A stretch of DNA of 64,000 nt from Struthio camelus (Eukaryota; Chordata; Aves; Struthioniformes; Struthionidae), in contig NC_090942.1 in the NCBI RefSeq assembly GCF_040807025.1, positions 77,481,987-77,545,986 on the forward strand, written 5' to 3'. Shown here piece by piece: positions 22,561 through 34,160 of this stretch. Numbering within the stretch: the first letter of the stretch is position 1; each line of letters begins with the position of its first letter. The translations under genes were made by a program, and so were the position numbers. A model generated the notes under the pieces. It worked only from the letters and a program-made list of their open reading frames with translations. It ran no database searches and had not been told where the DNA came from.

Positions 22561-24824
22561 ACAAAATCAGTCATGGTATCATCATTTTAGCTTCAGTCTC
22601 CTTAAACACAATAAGCAGTAGTTTAAGATTAGTGAAAACAGTAATGCTATTACAGTTAGACAGAGTAGGAAATTTGTTGAATTAATTGAGATGTAAGCTA
22701 TAACAGCTTACAAAAAAACCAGGCATGCACAACTTCAATTAAGTGCGCTTGCTTAATGGCTTCACGAAATACAAAAAATACTAGAAACTGCTGTTATTTT
22801 CTCATACTTTGATAGTATTAGCCTGCTCCCAGTGCAAATGGTATTTAAGGATGGTGGCACGTGAATTTATAACAGAATTTCACTCTCAGAGGAAAATTAG
22901 CTAAGGATAGTGATTTTGAAAGCTGACAAACAGCTGCATAGTTTTGAGCATTACAGTCCTAGAAAATCAAATCCAAATGAAAATTACAACTGTTTACAGA
23001 GTTGTGCAAGTCATACACTTATCCCATTGATGGTCCTTGGCACTACAATTAATGAATCTATATTAGTGTCACATCACACTTGTATGTATATTAGTCTGAC
23101 CCTAGTTGTAGCAGGATATTGCCAGATGGTGAACCCTGGAAATATCTGGTCTGTCCCTAAGCTACAATTATACTACAACTACAGTAATGACGATTATTAC
23201 TACAAACCACTGATGTTTGCATAGCATGTGATAGTGATGCATGCCAATAGGTATTTCACCCAGATGGTATAACAAATCTAATTATTGATGTGAGATGAAG
23301 ATATGTATAAAAATGTTACCGTCAGCGAAGAACAAATATTCCACATTAACAAAACCTGTCGTATGTGTGAAGTTGTTACTATAATACAGTGCTAGCAATG
23401 CAATACTTTCCAACAGAATGTCAAGTTTAATAAGCTTAAGCTAACAATAGATCCTGGCCACCTTTGTGTAGCACTTCAGCACCTATATTTATATCTATCT
23501 CAAGCAGCTGGAGCTGCAGGACAAAAAGAGAAATTTTGCTCATCACACAACATGCCGACCATGAGATAGTCAAAGTCATAAAATGAAGTTCAACCTACAA
23601 CCCCACATCACTGGTGAGATGGGTTTGGGGGGGCAAGTGGTACTCTAGATAGTCCACAAAGGTTAACACGGTTTTTTTCAATACTGTGTTTCACCACATC
23701 ATAGTTCTTCTCATGTTACATGAGCTATTAGCTGCAGTCACAATATAAGCTGCTTGCTGGGCAAAGCCAAGAGCGCGCTGCTGCAAGCACTACCCCCCCT
23801 GAACAAACCCTAGTAGCAGGACAAGACAGAATTTAAATATAAGTGTTGCCACTAAGACACTGAATCCTGCTGGTGGCTGCTAGGACCCTATACTGAGTAT
23901 AACAATGGCTCAGTAACAAAAGATATCCAGCCATCAAGGAGAAGACTGTAAACCAGAGCCCAGTGCTGTGCGGCTCAGCTGTCTGTGAGCCAAAGGCCAG
24001 TTTTGTGATGCATGGATGTGTGATCTTCGCTCAGCTTTAATGAGAAAAATCACTGTTAAGCTTTCAGGGAGAGAACATGTAAACTACAGCCTGCAAGATA
24101 AGGGAAGCAGGAACAAAGACAGAGGTGAAATTGCTGAATCAGTAACTAGCCAAAAAAAAAAAAAAAGGAGAGAAAAAAGAGAGTCAGAAGATGGAAACTC
24201 AGCAAGACTGAGGATTGGTCCATTCCAAGGAGTAATGGAGGCCAACACTTTGCAATCTGGCTGGCAACTGTCTGGCCAGCGGAGACTCAGCAGCTGTTGC
24301 ACCAGCGTGGTGACCTGGTAGCGTATTTACTATATGTATTAGCCAATAATTGTGTGCTGTGTATAATTCTGGTTACAAGCCTCAGTGCACAACAAAAGCT
24401 GTCCAAAAAAAGTGACCCGAAGAGCAGAGGATTACAGTGCTATACTGAGAAGCTGCTCCTTTCACGCTATAGTCCCTGGGTGACAGAGTCAAGAGAGCGT
24501 TAGAAAAATATCTAAAACAGAACTGAGCAGCTAACAAGCAGCGGATGCCAAAATGTGGGTGACAGAGTCCTAAAATACAACCGGTGTAGAAGCAGATGAA
24601 CTAGCTGGCTCTTAGAGCTGCAGCCCTTCCATTAGCACCATCCTACACTGCTTGCAGGCTCCGGGAGCAGTTACGTGATCAAGCAATTACCCCATTCCAC
24701 ACTTCAACGGCTTTGGTCCGTTTTTTCTCTGAGGAAACTCAGAACTAGCTTTTCCTCATCCAAAGGAAGAAGTTGCTTCCCCTACCTGGAATTCCAGCCC
24801 AGACTGCTAAATAAAAGACAACAC
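22561..24824. other. Intergenic stretch, no gene recognised
   Basis: This is AT-rich sequence with scattered short frames. A run of 14 A lies at about 24,152-24,165. No conserved coding or RNA feature was recognised. Confidence 0.45.
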
Positions 24825-25240
24825 AGGATCATAGGCTAATTCTGGCTGGAAAGGACTTCAGGAGGTCTCTAGTCCAACCCCCTGCTCGAAGCAAGGTCAG
24901 CTGTAAAATCAGACCAGGCTGCTCAGGATTTTGTCCAGCTCGATCCTGAAAACTTCCAAAGATGCAGTCTGCACAACTTCTCTGTGCAACCCGTTGCACT
25001 GCTTGACTGTCCTCATGGTGAAAAAGGTTTTCCTTATATCCAGTCGGAATCTCTTCTGTCTGTTGTCTCTCATCCTCCTACCATGCACCCTGGAGAGGTG
25101 GAGTCTGAGAAGTGGAGGCTGGCTCCATCTTCTTGGTAGCTTCCTCACAGGTACGGGAAGGCTGCTATTAGGTCCCCCAAAGCCTTCTCTTCTCCAGGCT
25201 GAACAAGCCCAGTTCCCTCAGCTTCTCCTCATAAACAGGG
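24825..25240 (-). mobile_element. CR1 3'-end fragment
   Basis: The left end (GGATCATAGGCTAATTCTGG, then AAAGGACTTCAGGAGGTC) is a diverged reverse complement of the CR1 3' terminus. It runs through the TTCTCCAGGCTGAACAAGCC block and stops at about 25,235. Confidence 0.85.
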
Positions 25241-25440
25241 TATGGTCAACATACATACCTTAGCTTCCAAATATCTCTTGGGCAAAGAAGTTCTAGGTAG
25301 GGTCATTCAGGCAATCCCAAGGCAGAGCATTAAAACCTGTTAAATACCTCAGTCTCCTTTACTTTATGCTCCCTCCCTTTAGATAAGCGCCTCAGAAAAG
25401 AACGAGCACAGAGGAGGTGACACGTTCCCAGCAGCGTAAG

Positions 25441-25540
25441 ATGTAATTCCCATGAGAATTAATTCCCACAGGAATTAATGTAATTGTCATGTAATTTCCA
25501 TGGGAATTAACATGTAATTCCTATGCAATTCTCACGAGCT
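25441..25540. repeat. Cluster of imperfect AATTCCCATGGGAATTA-type palindromes
   Basis: About four imperfect units built on TAATTCC-N4-GGAATTAA follow one another in 100 bp. They include ATTTCCATGGGAAT and AATTCCCACAGGAATT, and each unit is close to self-complementary. Confidence 0.6.
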
Positions 25541-28500
25541 TGTGCTATCCCTAACCCTACCCCTATTCTACCGAAGGACAAGTCACAGAAGAGTGTTTTT
25601 CTATGCTCAGAGCTGGAGTGAGAGAGATCCTGTACAGTACAGTTCACCCTCTGAGCCATCTCTCCTGTGACAGCAGAGAAGTAAAAACCACAGAAGAAGC
25701 AGCTGGGGAAAACAGTAGTCTAACCCTCTCCACCAGTCTGGATGATGCTACGTGTGGATGGCAAACTTCACTAAGTCATTCCCACTTCAGCATCACAGAA
25801 CCAAAAACCATAACCCCTGGACTCAAAAGAAATGAAAGACAGAGACAACAGCAGAGCTGGAGAAAGCGCTTGACAAATCACATCATTTCACAAGACCTGA
25901 TTATCCATCCCTGCATTTCAGCACTGGCCCGTCTGAGGCGCAGACAGGGGAATAGGGAGCCAGGATGTGCATCACAACGGAAATGTGCTCCAACAGGAGG
26001 GCAGCAGCAGAAGCTATCAGACCAACTGCCTTTTATCAGCCACTTGAGGGCACTGACAAGGACATGAGATCTCCTGCTTTAAAAAAAAAAAACACTCAGT
26101 GCCTTGAATTCCTCTCTATAGAAAGCACACAGCTTCAGGGTGTGAGGAACAATGCTCAAACCTAAGTCTCAAACCTAAGTTAAATCTAGAAGAGTTGTTA
26201 TTGCTCATGATTAGCCTTCACCTTGACAGACTCTAGAAGTAGCTTCAGTTTTTCAGGCCTGCAAGCTGTTAGTTCAAGGCAGCTCAAGAGCTGTTGTAAC
26301 TTCACTATTCTCTGCCAATTAAGCCTCCTGAATATTTAAACAAACGCTGAGAACACTGTTATGAAGAATTGACCTGAGGGGAATGTAGGTATGGAGAGAT
26401 TTTTTTTTTCCCCTCTTCCCTGGAAGGCAATCTGCTCTGCAGCCAGCCAAAAGCAGGTCTGGTAAAATCAAGTCAGTCAATGACAGAACGTTCTGCCAGG
26501 ACCTAAGGAGGCTTGCATTACATTTTAGACTTAGCTGCCGTGTTCAAATCCCTCTTTAAGCAGAGACCTCGTTGAAGAAAAGTGTTTTTTTCACCCTCTT
26601 ACCTCAGCAGCGCGCTGCTTGCTTCTTCCTGATGAGCCTTCCAGAGGAAGAAGCCCAACTCTTTCGAGCAGCAAGTCTGGCAAGGGTCCACACACGTAAT
26701 TTGAGCTAGAGCTGCAGCTCCGCTGCCTTGTTTCTGACAACGTGTAACAACAACAATGCAGGTTAAAGAACCTGAGAAATGAAGCAGAACACAGGCTATT
26801 TCCTTATGTTTTGATAAAGAAGCACCTTCTTTTCCTTTCATCAGCACGCGTCGTTCCAAAATCATGGCGGGAGAGCGTGACCTTTAAGCGTTTCCTAAAA
26901 AAACCCCAACAACTTCCTGGTGAAGTTGTCATTAGACAGGACAACCTTACTGTAAATGAGGAAACAAACAAACAAAAGTACCAAAATATACTCGAGGGCA
27001 TTTCATCCCAGTAGAAAACGGTAAAGGAGGAAACGGCAAAACAAAGCAGCGCGCGCTTTGAGCTTCCTTACAGGAAACCCGTGGACTTTTTACGCTCTAA
27101 GCCACGTCTCTTCTAACCCAGGCCTAAAGCCAGAAACTTATGAAAACCTTCTAGCCTACAGAATCTGTGGCCTATACTAGTCAGACGATGTCCCACTTGA
27201 CAAAGGGCAGTGAAGGGCTAGGGCACAGTGAAAAAAAGTCCTCCTAAAATTCTCTCCACATAGGATAATGAAGGGTCATGCTCCAGTGGCAGCCTCATAG
27301 CTGAATTTATGTTCATGATTCTCTATATCATTTAAAGCTACGAGAACCTGACCTGATTGCTGTAAATCAGCTTATGCAGTCTTAGTTGGAGCCTGGTTTG
27401 ATCTTTGCTGTCTTCCATCTTTAAACATTTCAGTAAAACATGAGCATGTAAGTAATGCAGTACAGCTGCTTTCCTAGGGCTGCTATCGTCTTCGTTGCTC
27501 CTTCTTACACTTTAAACTAAAATCTTTTAGTATATGAAAAACCCATTGAGAATATGATAACTAAACAGTGATGATCTCACTAAAACTGTTCACAGAGGAA
27601 ACACCAACTTGATATATTTTTTCATGCTTTTAGAGATCCCATTTAAACTACAGCATCACAGTGGAAGAACCTCTTCCTTCACTCAAGAATTCAGACTCCT
27701 ACCAGGACTAATAACAAATATTAGACTTACAGTCTGTACATATCATATCACCACTGAAGTGCAGGACGAGGAAGTAGCTCATTACTTGTTCACCCTCACG
27801 TGAAATTACGAAGAACTGGAACTTTCTCAGCATCTTTGCTAGAAGTCTCTCCTTCACTGCTCTTAGACATGACAGAGTTGTTTCCTGGAAAACACACTAT
27901 TAGGACCTCATATATTGTATTGTTTGGCTGCTCTGGAAAAATGCCAGATGGACTTCTATTTTGAACAGGTACAGATAATATAGATTGGTGGGCTCTAGAA
28001 AAGAAAAGACAGTGGTCATCACAAGGCTAAGTACCACAGGGGAAGAGATCTGGCTGGCTCCTTTTGCAGTAAGAGCAAATGCACCTTTAGCTTAATGAGT
28101 ATATAGTGAGACAAAGCGCTGCATGGTATGGAGTAAACAAGTCCCTGCCACGAGGGGAGAGTTGGGGTGAGCCAGGCGCACCAACACCTGCAGCTCAGAC
28201 AAACCTCTGCACGTAAGCCTGCAGCAGGAGTCCAAGAAACAGGTCGGCAGCAGCTGGTGAACTAGCTATAAGCAGCAGCCTCACAAGGCAAGAGGATAAG
28301 CAAGTAAGTCAAAGCTCAGTTTTAGGTTCACCCTTGAGCTTTCTGCCCCATGCTATTTTTGTATCCTTCTGGACTTGCAGGACTGGTTGGGGTTACTGGA
28401 AATGTACCAGAACAATGGACTTCAAGTCTTATCTCTAGTTCTAAGCATTAGCTTTCACCTGGGTTTAAACATTTCTTTGGAACCATTCCCAGCCCTCATT

Positions 28501-30029
28501 TGGGTAATGGCCCGGCTGAAGTTATAACAGCCTCAGCCCTGAAAGGACACAAGAGCTAACCCAGAATGCCCCGTATCCAGCATGCTGCTAGCTTTACATG
28601 TAACCTGTTAGATGCCAAACCTGGTACATAGCTAGCTCTGCTGCCCACTTCCCCAGTAGAAAGAGGCCATGTAGTTTATGCAGGCTTAGCTGGTCACCTT
28701 GTTATCAACTTGCCAATGATGACGACTTTTTGGACGCACAATAGGAGGGGACCTTGCTGTCTGAAGATCAACAGATACGTTAGTAGTTGCAGACAGGGAG
28801 GCTCAGGCATTCACTAGCACAAGTTAAGCTTGCTTTACAGACTTCTCTCTCATCGCAGATATTGTCTCTGCCCAGCTGCTAGGTTTTCATTGCTGTAGAT
28901 TAATTATGCTCCCAACTGCAGCTCATGGACATGTCCTCAGAGATCTGTCTTTATTCCAGGTGCCAAATCTCTTACGGGCATTGTTCTCTCTCCAGCTGGC
29001 CAGAAGAGGTCCTCTTTCCATAGCGTATGTAAGATCTACCCTCTCTTGTTTCTGTTCTCTGGTTGGATCACCTCTGGTGACAGCAGGTGCTTTTTGCACC
29101 ATCCCGTTCCTATGGGGAATGGCTGGAACTAGCGATTCCCAGGGCCAGAAACAGCCAGAGACCGTTAGCAGACTAAGTGGGATGTTGCTGAGCTAACTCA
29201 GAAATCATGTAGGAAGGGATGGATAGAAAGATCATGGAGAAAGGCGGACGGATGAAGTAGGGAGCATTGCTTGGTCTGGCACTGTTACAAGATCCTTAGG
29301 ATCCCACGGTGAAGTGATCGTGAAGCAACATGCCAATGGATGGCTTCGCTGAGCACCTTGCCAAGAAAGGGACTGCTGCACAGTTTCCTCCACCTCAAAG
29401 GTACTACCCGAGCTCCAGTTCAGATCACACTACATAGTACTGAACGGTGAAAAATGATGTGCACGTGACTTACTTGGTAGGAAAGCACCAATGAAAAGGT
29501 CTGCAGGAAAAGATGTCTCGTAGCTACAAGAATCCAAAACATATTCTGGTGTGGATAACACTTTGTTACCCCAAATCCCTGTTGCGCATACAAACTTAAC
29601 ATGGCAAAACTTTCTCGGCCCTGGGAGTTCCTAAGCTGGCTTTAAGCTACTGTAAAAACGTAGCCTAAGATCTCTATATCATTGTAATGACATGTAACTG
29701 AGCTTTTCTCTTCTCACTGTTGGGCTATATCGAGCAGAGTAGGGTAACAGTTATTCTATTCTGCAAGTCCTGTTACAAAAGCACAGCAGCACAAAGGCAA
29801 TTCCATATGAACAAGCAAACAAAGTCAGGATGGTAGATTCGCTATTGCTCAGTTACTACTGCAAGCTCATTCAGGCAACCTGGCATTTACCTTACCTACT
29901 ACTGTTTCATGCTGCCTGGGAAAGGCATTTTCCTTAGTTAAATGAACTTTCTAGTGGGCGTTTTCACTGAAGATTTAGGTTCTCCAGTTTATCTACCTAC
30001 ATAACTGTTGAACTCTTTCTTATTATTAC
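25541..30029. other. Intergenic stretch, no gene recognised
   Basis: No coding segment with splice support and no recognisable repeat was seen. It lies 3' of the A4GALT-like pseudogene. Confidence 0.45.
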
Positions 30030-30800
30030 ATACAAAGGCAATATTGGGAACAGAGACTATGCAACAAAATTTTACAAGTGATCTACAGCACTCTCTCCTT
30101 GATCTAACTTAGCCAGTCGAAAGTTGCAGATACTTTTCTTAAGAGTGCACTGAACTGAGAAGAGTCAATTGCTTCAAGCATTTTCTTCCAGTTCTGCAAA
30201 AGTGGAATAAAACGCTGCTTAGGGAACAGCACTGAGTCCTTTGTAGCTTTTCTGGATTTGGAGACCCATGATGATGCATCTTCTTGAAACGCAAGTTGAA
30301 TGATGTAGGCCCTGATAAATCCATACAAAAACCAGCACGTAAAATTCCGTGCACGTGAAGCCGGGTTTAATAAAAGAAAGAGGCCAGTCAGTAATCTCCA
30401 AGCTGGACACCAAGCACAGCGGTGGCATTCTTTAAAATTCACAGGAAGATGCCACCGGTGTCCGCTTAAAAGCCTGCAGGCTTGCACAAATTGATTGCAC
30501 TGCACTGGATGTTGGACAGCGTGGCTACAAAATGCGGCTCTTGCCTTGTGCTGCAGACGTGGATGCCAGTCAGACAAAGAGGAGGTCATCCAGGTCTGTC
30601 AGCCAGATTTCATCTCTGGGGAAGCAGCTCAGGGGAGGGGAACAACAACATTTTGGCATGGAAAACGATCCCCATTGCCAGTCACTTCACGGGGCTGACT
30701 ATTCTGGAGTGAAGGCGAATGCAGGCCTCCACTCTGAGGGGACACATGAAGAAGAAATTTGGGTTGCTTCACTGCGAAGTCTCCACGAAGAAAGCATCCC
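30030..30800 (-). pseudogene. A4GALT-like pseudogene, coding remnant
   Basis: Shifting between minus-strand frames recovers blocks collinear with A4GALT. GDAFFVETSQ, a TGA stop (30771-30769) and SNPNFFFMC match GDVFFVETSERTNPNYLFMC. LSCFPRDEIWLTDLDDLLF matches LSCFPNVEIRPLDLQELF. ADTGGIFL then LKNATAVLG matches LDTDFIVLKNLKNLTNVLG. NWKKMLEAIDSSQ matches DWKKYFEVVSSSE. Homology fades near 30,030. Several stops and frameshifts are present, and the DXD metal-binding motif has become DTG, so no working enzyme can be made. It is closer to A4GALT than to the paralogue A4GNT (NPN and FMC motifs kept). It lies in the same orientation about 13 kb from the intact gene, so it is best explained as an old tandem duplicate. 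Confidence 0.85.
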
Positions 30801-31994
30801 CTAGAAAGAGGTAAGACCGTGGGAGTCTGCCAAAAACATCTGGAAGAAAAAAAAAAAAGGGGCAAAATTTGCTTACATTCAAAGACAAACCAAAGTACCA
30901 GTTCTTCCCTTGGTCTCCTGCATGACATTATGAAGATGAGGATTAACGCAAGGCAGAGAGACTGCATCTAACTTATCACACAGACACAGGCATCCCATCT
31001 TTGCCTCAGACTGATGCTCTTCCAAGAAAAAATAGCAGTCTGGAAAAAAAAGATCAAATGCAACTAAAACACAAGACAACAAAAACAAACAAAAAAAATC
31101 AAATACGAAGCAATAACTCAACCATCATTTACCACAGCTGAACCGCAGGAGTTTAAGGTTGCCTTTAAAATATACAGCATTTCCCTGTAACGCATGTAGA
31201 GGTCAGAAATCCCAGACTCTTTTCCCAGGTGCTATTCAGTCTCGTAACATGGGGACAACCCCTGCAGAAACAGAAAAACAGCCACGCCATGTTCAGTCCT
31301 CAGCGATACCCAGGAGCCTGCCCGAGTTTCAGCATGCCCTACAGTTGCAAAGGAGACGCTTCGGCAGTGCTAACGTCATGCACATGGATGGCTCTTTCTA
31401 GCGCACCTGTAGCTGGTGCTGCTCTAGACGCCGGAGCACAGTGCTGGAGGCGCGACCGAGCAGCCCCTGGAGCCCGCTCGCTCGGGGGTAAGGCTGCCTT
31501 TTCTCTGCTTTCCTCTTCAGGTGCGGCCACCACGCCTTCTACTGCCCCATGTCTTCTGCACCTCCACCTCCCGCCCCCGCTATCCAGCCATCCTAATATA
31601 GCCAAGGTGGAGCAAGTGTTTTTCTGTAGATGAAAAACTAATACAAAAGTAATTTAAAGGCTTCTGGTCTTTCTGCTGCCATAGCTCTGTTTGTTAGATG
31701 ACAAGCAAGTGAGTTTCTGGGTCTGAGACCAGTATTCGGATGCAAATTCTGATGTACAGCAAACGCAAATAGGACCCGCCACCCTCTTGGTTCTCCTATG
31801 CCCAGTGCTGCGTTCAGCTTGACAGGAGCCAGTAGAGGTTTTATCCTGTTGCAGGCTGGTATCACCAGCTTATTTTGAAGGAGCAGCATGGGCAGCGAGC
31901 TGATGAATGCAGGATAGAAGTGAGCAGATGGAAGCAACACCTAGCGTCGGGGCTCCACGTCCACTGAGAGGACCAGGGTGATGCAGCTCTCCTG

Positions 31995-32215
31995 CGAACA
32001 TGAGTAAGAAACTCACTTGGCCAAAATCGGTTAGCCTTGCCAAAACGCGTTCGTTATGTTCACGTGCTTCTGACGTGAAGCTTTTAATCAAGGAATATAC
32101 CCACTGATCGTGCTCTCCAGGATTCTGTCAATTGTACAAACAGATTTTTGGAAAGGTTTTTTTGTAGAAAAAACACTGGAGGTTAAAAGAAGAAAGATCC
32201 AAGTCTAGAAATCAC
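31995..32215 (-). pseudogene. Possible N-terminal remnant of the A4GALT-like pseudogene
   Basis: On the minus strand, around 32,170-32,120, the bases resemble the A4GALT segment coding for the end of the transmembrane helix and the start of the stem. One example is CCTTTCCAAAAATCTG against CCTTTGCCTCCATCCTG; another is AGAATCCTGGAG against AGAATCACGGAG. The following frame reads QWVYSL where A4GALT has QVYSLP. Similarity is weak and broken by indels. It would fill part of the gap between the converted 5' block and the coding remnant at 30.8 kb. Confidence 0.35.
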
Positions 32216-33376
32216 GGAGCTGTTCTGCCACGTTCACCCCTGGGACACATACGCGTATGCACTGATGTAACGCCTAAAAGGGTTGCCGCTATGCTGAAGA
32301 GTTGCCCACATGAATAGTACCACAAATGCAGTGGGATTTCAGAGCCATGACAGAGAAAAAGCAATTCAGACATACAACAAAGAATCATACTATTGCTGAC
32401 TGACCATTTTTCCATACCCCAATCATGGCAAGTTACTGTATAGAGGTGTCAATACTTCAGCACGCAACTGGAATCGAGGCTGAAATGAGAGTTAAAGAAA
32501 TGAGTGACAAGCTGTACATTTGAGCACCCTCTATCTTCACTTAACCTGGTCTTTCAAAGCCTAATCCTAGCATTTGATGGAAAGGTTTCTACTGAAGAAC
32601 GCCTCTAAAATCAAGCAAATACATAAAATTAAGAAAAACTGTACAGTGTCAAACCCCGCCCTCGATAGAGATGGCAACACAAGGTCTCAGAATTCAAATA
32701 CAAATACTTACAGGAGTAAGTGAATTAGCCATAAAATTTACAATTCTAGCTGGGAGAAAAAGGTTTGCTGTAAATTAAATTCAGGCCCTATGACTCTAGG
32801 GTGCCTGTTCTTTTATTATTTTATTATCTAATAATAAGAGTCAAATAAACCACAGGGAACCACTGACAGTCTGCCAACTGTTCTACATCAGCTGCAGTCT
32901 GGACAAATGGTATTCTGCAGCCAAAATGCAATCTCAGATGTCACAGCAACACTTGCCATTCAGGTGTTATCAGATGTGCAATTTAGATAATGACACTTCT
33001 ACTTCCGAGCACTGACTCAGCTGGAGAGTATTGTTCTCCTTTCCCCATACTGATAGGAGAACTGCTTTTGGCTATTTATTTTCCCAAAGAGGATCAGAAA
33101 ACTCAGGTTGATGCTATGGAATGTAAAACAGTAGAAAAAATTATTTGAAATAAAGTATTCTTTGGAAAACAAGAAACACTTTACAGTGAGCTGAGCAGAG
33201 ATTTAAAATATTTTAGGTTTCTTAAAGAAATGCTCACATACTCCCAATCTCTCCCAAAACCTGAGGAGCTGTAAGTATTTTTACTACTCAGATATTTGGC
33301 CCTGGGCTTCCCTAAACTGTGTCCTACAGCACTGGCTGGCCTTTACTTCTAATATACGAAATTACTGTCCAGAGCC

Positions 33377-33828
33377 CCCCCAGCCTGTGGTCCAGCATCA
33401 CTCTGGTGAGTTTTAGCAGGCAGCTGGGCATCCTGAGCATCCTCGCTCCCGTCGGAGCCTGCTCTCCCAAGACAAATGTCGTGATCTGAAGGGCAGGAGA
33501 GAAGAAAAAGACAGTGACATTGACACGCAAGGCAACGCACCACTAGCCACAGTACCCGACTACGGCAGTACCCGCGTGCTGAACTCGCCTTACTCCCCCC
33601 CATCCCAGCATGCTTCAGTCGTCCCCTTTGGTCATTTCAACAGCAGCCTCCTGGCTTCTCCGTCTTGTCACAGGGCCGGCAGGCCCTCATCGGAAACCAC
33701 AGCCCATGCTCAGATTGCTCTCCCTCCAACGCAAAACAAGGACAAGCCTCTCCTGTTTAGCACAAACCAAGACTGACCCTCGCTTCCCTGGACGTATACT
33801 CTACTTGTCACTGGTAAGCAAATACAGC
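33377..33828 (-). pseudogene. 452-bp near-identical copy of the A4GALT 5' coding end and upstream intron
   Basis: The block equals 43,632-44,083 with a constant offset of 10,255 bases. No indel was seen, and the only substitution noted is at 33,392 (C here, T in A4GALT). It includes the splice acceptor (exon would start at 33,485), the start codon at 33,440 and 20 or so codons. The reading frame then leaves A4GALT sequence and stops at 33,324, giving a 38-codon dead end. Outside this tract the two loci are clearly diverged but still alignable upstream. Confidence 0.9.
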
Positions 33829-34160
33829 ATTTGCCAGACAAACGGCAGGCCCTGATGTTGGTGCACAGCAATTAGTGGAAATCACAGAATCACAGAAAAT
33901 AGCATTAGAGATCTTATCTAACATCTTCTGTAATTTCAGGTCTTTCCGGACATGAGATAAATATGGGGAAAACCCTAAGAATGATGAAATGGGAACGCTG
34001 TTTATTAATACTCCTGGAGCTTTGGCAGCAGACATTGTGTCAAACAGCTGCCTCATTGAGTTTTTTTCTCCTGATACACAACCCATACTTCCCCCAAACC
34101 AAATACTCATCTAAATCCCCAGTGCTCTCATCTGGTCCTATCAAGGGGTCTTAGCTGCTA
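33829..34160. repeat. Diverged flank homologous to the A4GALT upstream intron, with small insertion
   Basis: Bases 34,010-34,155 align with about 44,195-44,350. Shared stretches include AACAGCTGC and ACTCATCTAAA, followed by AAGNGG and a TCAGCTCCTAG-like end. Many substitutions separate them. The local offset changes by about 64 bases relative to the neighbouring tract. An extra segment with a CR1-tail-like ATCACAGAATCACAGAA at about 33,880-33,896 explains this. Confidence 0.65.
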
